Shown piece after piece: positions 50,008-59,900 of a DNA stretch of 64,000 nt (position 1 is the first letter of the stretch; each line of letters starts with the position of its first letter). This DNA is from Streptomyces platensis (lineage in GTDB: Bacteria > Actinomycetota > Actinomycetes > Streptomycetales > Streptomycetaceae): contig NZ_CP023691.1 of NCBI RefSeq assembly GCF_008704855.1, positions 6,510,001 to 6,574,000 of the forward strand. The letters are read 5' to 3'. The translations under genes were made by a program, and so were the position numbers. Below the pieces are notes generated by a model that saw nothing but the letters and a program-made list of their open reading frames with translations, was not told the origin of the DNA and did no database searches.

Positions 50008-51234
50008 CTACCAGCCCCGGATCCGGCGCCCGTACTCGGTGTCGGGGTGCAGCAACGCGTCCGCGACGCGACCGCCCGAATTCTTGGCGCCACCACCGAA
50101 GTTGAGCGCACCGGAGGCGTTGGCACTGGCTGCCACGCCGTCCCAGTACGTTGCTTCGCGTTCCCACCGCACCGGCTCCAGGAGCGCGAACAGCTCCTCC
50201 TCGGTCAACGCGCTCCCAGAGGTGGCCCAGCCGGTCGTCTGGTGGGCGGCGATGCCGATACCCGCCAGTACCGCGGGTGCGGACACGGCCGTACGCGCCG
50301 CGAGATGCGGATAGAGGCGCGTGACGAGCCGTGACAGCAGCGGCACCAGCCTCTGCCCGGCCTGCTCCGCGTCCACCCCCTGCGGCAGCCTGTCGTCGTG
50401 CAGAGTGGAGGACGTCAGCGCCAGTCCGGCCCGCCCGTGCAGCGCGGTGATCACGAGAACGCGCAGCGCGGAAAGCGTGATCAGTTCCGGGTCGCTCTTC
50501 GTCAGCTGGCGCTTGCGCCCCTGCACCAGCTTGCCGAATGGGATGATCCTTCCCTCGTGCTCGACCTTCACCGACTCGCCGATCCGGTGGGCGAGTTGGG
50601 TGCCGATGTCCCGCTGGTCCATCGACATCGCCAGGTTCTTGGCCACCGGTACGCCCTCGACGTTGCGGTCGTAGAAGATCTGCCGCGCGGACTCGACCGT
50701 GAGCCCGAAGTACAGCTCGTAGGGCAGCCGCACGGTGGTGAGCTTCTCGTATGTGATGCCGAAGCGTTCCGGGCTGTCGTAGAGCTCGTGCCAGGCCGTG
50801 ACCTGGGTCTCGCCGTCGATGGCGACGACGGGGGAGCCGGGCAGCACGGTGACCGTGCGAATTCCGCTGCCCGGGATCAGTTCGTCGCTCACCGCACCCG
50901 GCTGCCCGTCCAGCCACAGCGTGATAGGGGGAGTGGACCAGCCCGAGCCGTACTCGCCGTTGACTCCGGACGCGATGTACGCGGCGTACGAGGTGACGTT
51001 GCGGCCCTTCTGGGTCGACTTCAGCATGCGCTGAACAAGGGCGCGTACCTCGGCGTGCCGGCGCAGGGTGCCGGACGCGTACTTCAGGGCACGCGTGTCC
51101 TCCTCGGTCCGCGGCGACGGGACGAGCTGGAGCAGTGTCGGCAGCCCCATCGTTCCGATCACCACATCGGGGCGGAACGGCATCACGGTGAGCTGTGTGC
51201 CCTCGATGACGGTCGTGGGCATCGTGAGGTGCAT
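50008..51234 (-). CDS. DndB-like DGQHR-family protein
   Basis: This 408-aa protein is related to DndB/DGQHR-domain proteins. The characteristic block is 'SPVVAIDGETQVTAWHEL', where Asp140-Gly141 begin the DGQHR-type motif in a diverged form (DGETQ instead of DGQHR). Further hallmarks are 'VEGVPVAKNLAMSMDQRD', comparable to the 'D.N..', 'VSKS' block after the motif, and 'GRIIPFGKLVQGRKRQLTKS'. DndB regulates DNA phosphorothioation, and DGQHR proteins occur in several defence islands; no dndACDE gene is present here. The ATG at 51234 has GGAGGGGG 10 nt upstream. It diverges from the HTH-methylase gene, sharing a 154-bp promoter region. Confidence 0.78.
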   Translation of the reverse strand: MHLTMPTTVIEGTQLTVMPFRPDVVIGTMGLPTLLQLVPSPRTEEDTRALKYASGTLRRHAEVRALVQRMLKSTQKGRNVTSYAAYIASGVNGEYGSGWSTPPITLWLDGQPGAVSDELIPGSGIRTVTVLPGSPVVAIDGETQVTAWHELYDSPERFGITYEKLTTVRLPYELYFGLTVESARQIFYDRNVEGVPVAKNLAMSMDQRDIGTQLAHRIGESVKVEHEGRIIPFGKLVQGRKRQLTKSDPELITLSALRVLVITALHGRAGLALTSSTLHDDRLPQGVDAEQAGQRLVPLLSRLVTRLYPHLAARTAVSAPAVLAGIGIAAHQTTGWATSGSALTEEELFALLEPVRWEREATYWDGVAASANASGALNFGGGAKNSGGRVADALLHPDTEYGRRIRGW

Positions 51235-51388
51235 GGCTGGGTCCCCCTCCAGAAAGTGACGGTCTTCGCTTCGAGTGGAAGCGTTAATAGAGAAGCATGA
51301 CCGTGAAAGCAGTGTCAATCAGCTTGCGCGATTTGACGTCCGCTGTAAGGTGTTAACAGTTCACCGCCACCGAGAGGCTCATCCCGCC
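51235..51388. promoter_or_regulatory. Divergent promoter region of the DGQHR and HTH-methylase genes
   Basis: This 154-bp spacer is much AT-richer than its surroundings. The plus strand has TTGACG (51333-51338) followed by the palindrome TGTTAACA (51351-51358); the minus strand carries a perfect TTGACA (51324-51319, read as reverse complement of TGTCAA). The exact -10 boxes are uncertain. TGTTAACA could be the operator for the methylase's own HTH domain. Confidence 0.5.
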
Positions 51389-53566
51389 ATGCCGCAGTCA
51401 TCCGCCGCCCAGGTGACGGCCGCCGAGATTTCGCGCATCGCCGGGGTCACGCGCGCCACCGTCAGCAACTGGCGGCGGAGGCACGACGACTTCCCGTCTC
51501 CGTCCGGCGGCACCGAAAGCAGCCCGCTCTACGACCTGGAGGCGGTACAGGCATGGCTGGCCGCGCGGGGCCACACGACGACCGCCGGCCCGCGGGAGGA
51601 GTTCCGCACGGCCCTGCGTCTGCACGCACGAGGGGGAGCCGCCGCCGGAACCGCGCTACTGCCGCTCGTCCTCGCAGCCTCGCGTCACGCCCCCGACGAC
51701 TTGACCACCTTCACGGAGCTCTCGGACGGCGACCTCGCCGCTCGTGCCACAGCCGAGGCGAAGGCGCTCGCGGACACGGTCCCGGGCGCGGACACCATCC
51801 GCTTCACGCCCGCGGACGGCGCGGCCCTGCGCGCCCTGCTGCGCTGCGTACGTGGCGAGGGGGGCCAGGCCGCGCTCGGCGTGCTCGCGGAACGGGAACT
51901 GGAGGACAGCGCCGCGAGCGGCACCTACCGGACTCCGGCCCAGCTGGCGGATTTGGCCGTCCGGTTGCTCCCGCGCTCTGTCGGCAGGGTCCTGGACCCG
52001 GCATGCGGAAGTGGCACTTTGCTGGAGGCCGCGGCCCGGCACGGCGCGACCGAGCTCTACGGTCAGGACACCCTTGCCGTCCAGGCACAGCGCAGCGCGG
52101 TCGGCCTGCTGCTGGAGACCCCCCATGCAGAGATCACCGTCCGGGACGGCGACAGCCTGCGTGCCGACGCGTTCCCCGGTCTCACGGTCGATGCGGTGCT
52201 GTGCAATCCGCCCTACGGTGACCGCGACTGGGGCCACGACGAACTGGCCTACGACCCGCGCTGGGCGTACGGCGTCCCCGCGCGCGCAGAATCGGAACTC
52301 GCCTGGATCCAGCACGCACTTGCCCACCTCAACCCGGGCGGCTGGGCGGCGCTGATCCTCCCGCCCGCCACCGCTACTCGCGCCTCAGGGCGCCGGGTCC
52401 GGGCGGAGCTGCTGCGCAGCGGCGCTGTACGGGCCGTGGTCGCACTGCCGGCCGGGGCCGCCCCGCCGCTGCACGTGGGGTTGCAGCTCTGGGTGCTGCA
52501 GCGACCGGAACCGGGCGGCGCGGAACGAAAGTCTGTGCTGTTCATCGACACGGCCGGCGCAGCCGAGGGGACCGCCGCGGGCAGCGAGCCCGGCCGCCCG
52601 GCGGTCGCGACCCGCACCGGCTCCGCGCGCAACCCCCTGAACTGGACCGCTCTCAGCGCACGGACGCTCACCCACTGGGAAGCCTTCGCCACGGCCCCGG
52701 ACGCCTTCACCGGCGAACCCGCCGTTGCCCGCGCCGTGCCCGTTGTCGATCTCCTCGATGACGTCGTCGACCTCACCCCCGCCCGCCAGGTCCGCAGCTC
52801 ACGCACGGATATCGACCCCGCCGAACTGGCTGCCCGCGCGGACACCGGGCGCCGTGAGCTGACCGAGGCAGCCCAGTCCCTCGTGCGAGCCGCGGGCCCC
52901 ACCGGCTGGGGCGCGGCGGGTTCCTCGGTCAAGGAGTGGCGTACGGCGACCGCGTCGGATCTCGCACGGGGCGGCGCGCTGACCCTGCTGCGTACGGTGC
53001 CGGCCCCGAAGACACCGCGAGCCGACGGCGGAGCCGCGTCCTCCCCTGCCACCTCCGTTCTTACGGGGACCGACATCGCCAGGGGCTCGGCCCCGTCGGG
53101 CGATCCGGCCGAGCTGCGTGCCGAGGCCGCACCTGTCATCGCCGCGGGCGACGTCCTCGTACGGGCGGTCGCGGGCGGCACCGGTCCGATGGTCCGCGTC
53201 GCGGACGAGCCGGACGCCGGCGCGCTCCTCGGCCCGAACGTCCACCTCCTCCGCCCCGACCCCACCCGCCTGGACCCCTGGTTCCTGGCCGGATTCCTCG
53301 ACTCCGAAGACAACATCGCGGGCGCGTCGACCGGCAGCACGGTGCTGCACATCGCGCCGGGGCGCCTGCGCATCCCCCTCATGCCCCTCGAAGAACAGCG
53401 CCGCTACGGCGAGGCGTTCCGGCACGTACACACCCTGCGCGCCGAGGCCCGGAAGGCGGCGCGGCTCGCGGAGGAGGCGGCCGGCCTGCTGACGGACGGC
53501 CTCACGGGTGGCGCGCTGATTCCGCCGCCGCCCCGCCCGGGCTCGTCGACCGCTGATTCGTCCTGA
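51389..53566 (+). CDS. Single-chain N6-adenine DNA methylase with N-terminal HTH and HsdS-like C-terminus
   Basis: This 725-aa protein begins with a helix-turn-helix resembling MerR/excisionase types (about 10-60; 'ISRIAGVTRATVSNWRRRH', 'LYDLEAVQAWLAARG'). The methylase core (about 175-400) has SAM motif I 'DPACGSGTLLEAA' (Asp203) and catalytic motif IV 'NPPYGD' (Asn273). The C-terminal 170 residues look like a specificity module, ending 'RIPLMPLEEQRRYGEAFRHV' followed by a helical arm, the pattern closing HsdS half-subunits. So modification and recognition are in one chain, with no nuclease domain. The ATG at 51389 is preferred over 51275. hsdM follows 89 nt later. Confidence 0.82.
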   Translation: MPQSSAAQVTAAEISRIAGVTRATVSNWRRRHDDFPSPSGGTESSPLYDLEAVQAWLAARGHTTTAGPREEFRTALRLHARGGAAAGTALLPLVLAASRHAPDDLTTFTELSDGDLAARATAEAKALADTVPGADTIRFTPADGAALRALLRCVRGEGGQAALGVLAERELEDSAASGTYRTPAQLADLAVRLLPRSVGRVLDPACGSGTLLEAAARHGATELYGQDTLAVQAQRSAVGLLLETPHAEITVRDGDSLRADAFPGLTVDAVLCNPPYGDRDWGHDELAYDPRWAYGVPARAESELAWIQHALAHLNPGGWAALILPPATATRASGRRVRAELLRSGAVRAVVALPAGAAPPLHVGLQLWVLQRPEPGGAERKSVLFIDTAGAAEGTAAGSEPGRPAVATRTGSARNPLNWTALSARTLTHWEAFATAPDAFTGEPAVARAVPVVDLLDDVVDLTPARQVRSSRTDIDPAELAARADTGRRELTEAAQSLVRAAGPTGWGAAGSSVKEWRTATASDLARGGALTLLRTVPAPKTPRADGGAASSPATSVLTGTDIARGSAPSGDPAELRAEAAPVIAAGDVLVRAVAGGTGPMVRVADEPDAGALLGPNVHLLRPDPTRLDPWFLAGFLDSEDNIAGASTGSTVLHIAPGRLRIPLMPLEEQRRYGEAFRHVHTLRAEARKAARLAEEAAGLLTDGLTGGALIPPPPRPGSSTADSS

Positions 53567-53655
53567 TCCGCCACCTGAGCGCTCGTCCATGGACCACACT
53601 TGTCCGCACCCGCACTCGATGCGCGGAACGGCACGGAAGGAAACCGGGGAACCCC

Positions 53656-55647
53656 TTGAACAGCAGTAAGCACACGGAACTGGCGAATCACGCCTGGTCC
53701 GTCGCCGACCTCCTGCGCGGCGACTACAAGCAGTCCGACTACGGCAAGGTCATCCTGCCGTTCACCGTCCTGCGCCGGCTGGAATGCGTCCTGGAGCCGA
53801 CCCGTCAGAAGGTCGCCGAGGAGGTCGCCCGCTTCGAGGGCCAGGACATGGACACGGACCACTTCCTGCGCCGCGCCTCGGGACACTCCTTCTACAACAA
53901 GAGCGATCTCACCCTGAAGAAGATCGCCGCCGACCCGCAGAACGCGGCGCAGCTCCTCCAGATCTATGTGGCGGGCTTCTCCGACAACGCCCGCGAGGTC
54001 CTCGACAAGTACGAGTTCACCCAGCAGATCAAGAAGCTGGCCGGCGCCGACCTGCTCTACAAGGTCATCGGCAAGTTCACCGACCTCGACCTGCACCCCG
54101 AGAACGTGTCCAACCACAACATGGGCTACATCTTCGAGGAGTTGATCCGTCGGTTCGCGGAACAGTCCAACGAGACGGCGGGTGAACATTTCACCCCGCG
54201 CGAGGTCATCCAGCTGATGGTCAACCTGCTGATCGCGCCCGACGGCGACGCGCTCAGTCTGCCCGGCGTGGTCCGCACGGTGATGGACCCGGCCTGCGGC
54301 ACGGGCGGCATGCTCAGCGCGGCCGAGGAACACATCAAGGCGTACAACGACGACGCCACGGTGGAGGTGTACGGGCAGGAACTCAACCCCGAGTCGTGGG
54401 CGATCTGCCGTTCCGACCTGATGATCAAGGGCCAGGACCCGGAGAACATCGCCTACGGCAACTCCTTCTCCGACGACGGTCACAAGCGCGAGGAGTTTGA
54501 CTACCTCCTGGCCAACCCGCCGTTCGGCGTGGAGTGGAAGAAGGTCAAGGAAGCGGTCGAGTACGAGCACAACCACATGGGCGAGGCCGGCCGCTTCGCC
54601 GCGGGCCTGCCGCGCATCAACGACGGCTCGCTGCTCTTCCTCCAGCACATGATCTCGAAGATGAAGCCGGTGGACGTCAAGGGGCGGGGTGGCTCCCGCA
54701 TCGCGATCGTCTTCAACGGCTCGCCCTTGTTCACGGGTGCGGCCGGCTCGGGTGAGTCCGAGATCCGTCGGTGGATCCTGGAGAACGACTGGCTGGAGGC
54801 AATCGTCGCCCTCCCGGACCAGCTCTTCTACAACACCGGTATTTCCACGTACTTCTGGATCCTGACGAACCGCAAATCCGCGGACCACAAGGGGAAGGTC
54901 GTGCTGTTGGACGCGCGCGACCAGTTCCAGAAGATGCGCAAGTCGCTCGGCGACAAGCGCAAGGAACTCGGCAAGCAGCACATCGCGGACGTGACACGGC
55001 TGTACGAGGAAGCGATTGGCGCGGCAGCGGACCCTGACCACCCGTTCCACGGCAAGGTCAAGGTCTTCGACAACGAGGCGTTCGGCTACCAGCGCATCAC
55101 GGTCGAGCGGCCGCTGAAGCTGCGCTTCGAGGTCACCGAGGAGACGCTGGCTGCGCTGACGGCGGCGAAGCCGGTGCAGAAGCTGGCGGATGCGGACGCC
55201 TTCGTTGGCGCGGTGCGTACGCTGCTGGGCTCGTCGTGGGCGACGAAGTCCGAGGCGCTGATCGCGCTGAAGGACGCGGTGGTGGGGGCCGGGTTGCTCT
55301 GGCCGACGGGTGCGCCGTTCGCGAAGGCGGTACGGGACACGGTGGGCGTCCGGGATCCGGAGGGTGAGGTGCAGCTCGTGAAGGGTGCGCCGGAGCCGGA
55401 CGCGGAGTTGCGGGACTACGAGAACGTGCCGTTGGGGGAGGACGTTGAGGAGTACCTGAAGCGGGAGGTGCTGCCGCACGTACCGGACGCGTGGATCGAC
55501 CACACGAAGACGAAGATTGGCTACGAGATTCCGTTCACGCGGCACTTTTATGTGTACAAGCCGCCGCGGCCGTTGGCGGAGATCGACGCGGAGTTGAAGG
55601 CTGTGGAGGCGGAGATTCAAGCTCTGTTGGGCGAGGTGACGGAGTGA
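53656..55647 (+). CDS. hsdM: Type I restriction-modification methylase subunit HsdM
   Basis: This 663-aa N6-adenine methyltransferase subunit has an HsdM_N helical domain (about 10-150; 'ADLLRGDYKQSDYGKVILPF'), SAM motif I 'DPACGTGGMLSAAEEHI' (Asp211) and catalytic motif 'NPPFGVEWKK' (Asn287). A C-terminal extension of about 150 residues, longer than in E. coli HsdM, contains 'LPHVPDAWIDHTKTKIGYEI', a common tail in actinobacterial type I systems. The start is a TTG at 53656, since no ATG or GTG precedes the conserved N-terminus at suitable spacing; GGGGA lies 6 nt upstream. Its stop overlaps the hsdS GTG. Confidence 0.95.
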   Translation: MNSSKHTELANHAWSVADLLRGDYKQSDYGKVILPFTVLRRLECVLEPTRQKVAEEVARFEGQDMDTDHFLRRASGHSFYNKSDLTLKKIAADPQNAAQLLQIYVAGFSDNAREVLDKYEFTQQIKKLAGADLLYKVIGKFTDLDLHPENVSNHNMGYIFEELIRRFAEQSNETAGEHFTPREVIQLMVNLLIAPDGDALSLPGVVRTVMDPACGTGGMLSAAEEHIKAYNDDATVEVYGQELNPESWAICRSDLMIKGQDPENIAYGNSFSDDGHKREEFDYLLANPPFGVEWKKVKEAVEYEHNHMGEAGRFAAGLPRINDGSLLFLQHMISKMKPVDVKGRGGSRIAIVFNGSPLFTGAAGSGESEIRRWILENDWLEAIVALPDQLFYNTGISTYFWILTNRKSADHKGKVVLLDARDQFQKMRKSLGDKRKELGKQHIADVTRLYEEAIGAAADPDHPFHGKVKVFDNEAFGYQRITVERPLKLRFEVTEETLAALTAAKPVQKLADADAFVGAVRTLLGSSWATKSEALIALKDAVVGAGLLWPTGAPFAKAVRDTVGVRDPEGEVQLVKGAPEPDAELRDYENVPLGEDVEEYLKREVLPHVPDAWIDHTKTKIGYEIPFTRHFYVYKPPRPLAEIDAELKAVEAEIQALLGEVTE

Positions 55648-56930
55648 CCACGTATCGAATCAAGGACGTCGCGCGGATCAACCGCACCACGTTGCCAGAG
55701 GATACCAATCCGGACTTCAGATTCCGATACGTTGATATTTCTGCTGTTGATAGTCTCGGTAATATCACAGTGCCGGAAGAAGACACTGTCTTCGCCTCGG
55801 CACCGTCCCGTGCCCGACGGATCGCACCGGCTGGCTCGGTCTTGGTCTCGACAGTTCGCACATACCTGCAGGCAATCGGAACCGTTCCAGCCCGGATGGA
55901 GCCGCTGGTTTTCTCGACCGGCTTCGCCGTGCTTGAGGCCGAGCGGAATATTCATGGCAGGTACTTGGCCTTCTACTGCAGGTCGCAGCCTTTCATTGAT
56001 GGAATCGTTGCTAGATCAACGGGGGTAAGTTACCCAGCGATCAGTGCGAGCGAGATCGGCAACCTGTCGGTTTCTCTGCCTCCACTCGAGGAGCAGCGCC
56101 GCATCGCTGACTTTCTCGACGCCGAGACCTCCCGCATCGATGGTTTGGTAGACGCGGAGTTGCGTGTCGTTGACCGTCTTGCCGAGCGGCGTGCGGCAGG
56201 AGTGCAGTACGCCGTTTCGGGTGGCGAGTATGTCAGGCGCCGTGAGTCCACCCTCGCCTGGCTGAAGTCGGTCCCAGAGTCGTGGCAGGAGGTACGTGTT
56301 GGGCTTCTGGCTCGGATGGGCAGCGGTCACACGCCAAGCCGGTCTCGCCCGGAGTGGTGGGTGGAATGCACTATCCCGTGGATTACCACCGGTGAGGTGA
56401 AGCAGGTTCGAGATGACCGCGTTGAGGACCTGTACGAGACGCGCGAAAGAATCAGCAAGTTGGGGCTTTCTAATTCTGCCGCAGAACTGCATCGGAAGGG
56501 CACGGTATTTCTCTGTCGAACCGCCTCCGCCGGCTACTCCGGAGTCATGGGGACAGACATGGCTACGAGTCAGGACTTCGTTACGTGGGCTTGTGGTCCA
56601 CGACTCAACCCGTATTACCTGCTTTGGTGTCTTCGGGCCATGCGTGCTGACTTGCTGGGACGGCTGGCCATGGGTTCTACGCACAAGACGATCTATGTAC
56701 CTGATCTTCAGATGCTGCGCATCCCTCTGCCGTCGTTGACGGAGCAGGGTCAGATTGTCGAGACCATTCGAAACCAAAACGCGCGGATCGACGTTCTCAC
56801 GGACAAGGTGCGACGCCAGGTCGAGCTCTTGAAAGAACGTCGCCAAGCTCTAATCACCGCCGCCGTAACCGGCCAGTTCGACGTATCCACCGCCAGCGGA
56901 CGCAACGTAACGGACGGAGTCACTGTATGA
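55644..56930 (+). CDS. hsdS: Type I restriction-modification specificity subunit HsdS
   Basis: This 428-aa subunit determines the DNA target. Two target-recognition domains (about 1-160 and 205-355) are each followed by a conserved helical spacer: 'LPPLEEQRRIADFLDAETSR' and 'SLTEQGQIVETIRNQNARID'. The end 'KERRQALITAAVTGQFDV' is typical of HsdS. The GTG at 55644 overlaps the hsdM stop. The first TRD (about 55660-56040) and part of the second (56450-56600) are visibly AT-richer than the rest of the operon, suggesting they were exchanged by recombination. Target sequence cannot be predicted. Confidence 0.94.
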   Translation: MTTYRIKDVARINRTTLPEDTNPDFRFRYVDISAVDSLGNITVPEEDTVFASAPSRARRIAPAGSVLVSTVRTYLQAIGTVPARMEPLVFSTGFAVLEAERNIHGRYLAFYCRSQPFIDGIVARSTGVSYPAISASEIGNLSVSLPPLEEQRRIADFLDAETSRIDGLVDAELRVVDRLAERRAAGVQYAVSGGEYVRRRESTLAWLKSVPESWQEVRVGLLARMGSGHTPSRSRPEWWVECTIPWITTGEVKQVRDDRVEDLYETRERISKLGLSNSAAELHRKGTVFLCRTASAGYSGVMGTDMATSQDFVTWACGPRLNPYYLLWCLRAMRADLLGRLAMGSTHKTIYVPDLQMLRIPLPSLTEQGQIVETIRNQNARIDVLTDKVRRQVELLKERRQALITAAVTGQFDVSTASGRNVTDGVTV

Positions 56931-59900
56931 GCCCCATCCACAACGAGTCCGCTTTCGGCTCCGCGATAGTTGCCGCCATGACCGCGCCCGAGCCCGAGCC
57001 CGAGCACGGGTGGCGCGAGGCGCGGCCCCAGGACTACACGGCTGATCTCGGGCTCGACACCAACGAGCTGTTCGAGTTCATCAAGAACTCCCAGCACGAT
57101 GAGTGGTACGAGCTCTGCACCGTCTACGGCAACGCCGACGAGGCTGAGCGCGGCTTCGCCAGGCGCCTCGACAAGGCCATCGGTGATGACGGCCTGCTGC
57201 ACGTCCTTCGTAACGGCGTCAAGGACCGCGGTGTCCGCATCCGCCTCGCCTACTTCAAGCCCAACCTCGTGCCCGATGACTCCGTACTCAAGGGCTATCG
57301 CGCCAACCGCCTCACCGTTGTTCGCGAACTCCGCTACGCCACCAAGCAAGCCGACTGGGGCAACGAGCTCGACCTGACGCTCTTCCTCAACGGCATCCCG
57401 ATCGCCACCGCGGAGTTGAAGAACCCTCTCACCGGTCAGGGCGCCGAGCAGGCCAAGGAGCAGTACCGCACGGACCGCGACCCGACCGAGTTGATCTTCA
57501 CGCGCCGCGTCATCGCGAACTTCGCCGTCGACCCGGACGTGGTCTTCGTCGCCACCGAGCTGAAGGGGAAGAATACGCGCTTCCTTCCCTTCAACACCGG
57601 TTCCAAGGGGCCCGGTGAACCGGGTGGCGCCGGTAACCCCGCCCCCACCGCCTTCGGCCAGTACGCCACCTCGTACCTCTGGGAGCAGGTCTGGGAGCGG
57701 GAAAACTGGCTCGACCTGCTCCAGCGGTTCGTCCATCAGCAGAAGACCAAGACCGAGAAGAGGACGATCTTCCCGCGCTTCCACCAGTGGGACGCGGTCA
57801 AGAAGCTGACCGCCCACGCCGCAACCCACGGCGCCGGGCAGGACTACCTGATCATGGCTTCGGCCGGCTCGGGCAAGTCGAACACCATCGGTTGGCTCGC
57901 CCACCGTCTCTCCGACCTCCACGCGGACACCGACCCGCGCGCCCTCGACACCAAGGCGCTGGCCGCGGGTCTCATCAAGCCCGGCGAACCCGTCTTCGAC
58001 AAGGTCATTGTCATCACCGACCGCCGGAACCTGGACGCCCAGCTCCGCGAGACCGTCGGCAGCTTCTCGCAGACCGACGGTCTGGTCGTGAAGATCGACG
58101 AGAAGAGCGGCGCCAAGAGCGAGCAGCTCGCCCGCGCCCTCTCCCGCGACACCGGCAAGATCGTCACCGTCACCCTGCACTCGTTCCCGGCGTTGCTCGA
58201 CTACATCCAGCGCAACCCGACGGAGATCAAGGGCACCACCTTCGCGATCATCCTCGACGAGGCCCACTCCTCCCAGTCCGGCGACGCCGCCACGGCCGTC
58301 CGCGCGGCCCTGCGGGACCTCGGCCTCGACTCGGACTCGGAGGACCCTGGTGCGACCACCCTTACCGTCACCGAGCAGCTGATGAAGAAGGCGGAAGACC
58401 GGTCCAAGGCGGCCAACCTCTCCTACTTCGCCTTCACTGCCACCCCCAAGGCCAAGACCCTCGAACTCTTCGGCACCCCCGAGCAGATCGACGGCAAGAC
58501 CACCTACCGGCCCTTCCACACGTACTCCATGCGCCAGGCCATCGAGGAAGGCTTCATCCTCGACCCCCTGCGCAACTACGTCACGTACAACACGTACTGG
58601 AAGCTGGTGAACAAGAACCCCGACGAGAAGGAAGTCGACCCCTCCAAGGCGAACCCGCTTCTCGCCCGGCACGCCCTCACTCACGACTCGACCGTCTCCC
58701 AGCACGCCCAGGTGATCGTCGAGCACTTCGTCAGTCACACCCGCGGACGTCTCGGCGGACGCGCCAAGGCGATGGTCGTGACCGCGTCCCGCCAGTCCGC
58801 CGCCCAGATGGCGCGGGCCATCAAGAGCTACATCAAGGACCGGGACTACGACACCAAGTTCCCCGACCTCGGCGTCCTGGTCGCATTCTCCGGCTCGCTC
58901 ACCATCGACGGCGAGGAGACCACCGAGCCGAAGGAGAACGGCGGGCTCGCCGAGAGCGCGCTCCCGAAGGCGTTCGGCTACACCCGTGCCGACGACAAGG
59001 CCGTGAAGGCCGGGGCGAAGGGCAAGCAGGAGTACAAGATCCTGGTGGTGGCCGAGAAGTACCAGACCGGTTTCGACCAGCCGCTGTTGACCACGATGTA
59101 CGTCAACAAGAAGCTGACCGGCATCTCCGCCGTGCAGACCCTCTCCCGGCTGAACCGTACCGCTGAGCGCAAGGCACAGGCCGACCTTGCCGTCCTGGAC
59201 TTCGCCAATGAGGCCGAGGACATCAAGGACGCCTTCCGCCCGTACTTCGAGGAAGCGCAGACCCTCCCCTCGGACCCCAATCTCCTCTACACCGCGCAGA
59301 GCCGGGTCATGTCCGCGCCGATCATCTCGGAAGCGGACATGGACGAGTTCGCCACCGCCTTCTTCGAGGCGAAGCAGAAGGCCGCCGGGTCGCAGGCCCG
59401 GTGGGAGAAGCTGCACGCCGAGCTGTACCGCATCCTCTCCCCGGCCGTCGCGCGTTACGAGGCACTGCGAGATGACGACGAGGACGAGGACCACGTCCAG
59501 ACGGCAGAGGACTTCCGCGCCGACCTGCACGACTATGTACGCAAGTACGGCTTCCTCGCTCAGATCGTGCCCTACCGGGACGCCGACCTGGAGCGACTGC
59601 ACCTCTACGGCCGCTACCTCCTCACCCGGCTGCGGGGCCGCACCGACGGAGGCGTGGACATAGGCGACGTGGACCTCAGCCACCTGCGGGTGGAGAAGAC
59701 CGGCGAACACGACGTGTCGCTGACGGCCGAAGGCCCGGCCCTCATGCAGGGGTTCGGTGAGGGCACGGGCGGCGCCAAGGAGCCGGAGAAGTCGCTCCTG
59801 TCGGAGCTGATCGAGAAGTTCAACGCCAAGTTCGGCACGGACTTCACCGAGGAAGATCTTGCCAAGCCGTTCAACGAGGCCAAGGCCGACGTCAAGGTGA

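Noticed and set aside
48298..53566. Assignment as a Dnd phosphorothioation, BREX or Pgl system
   Set aside because: No DndACDE, PglZ, PglW/Y, BrxC or BrxL homologue is visible; only a DndB-like protein and methylases are present.
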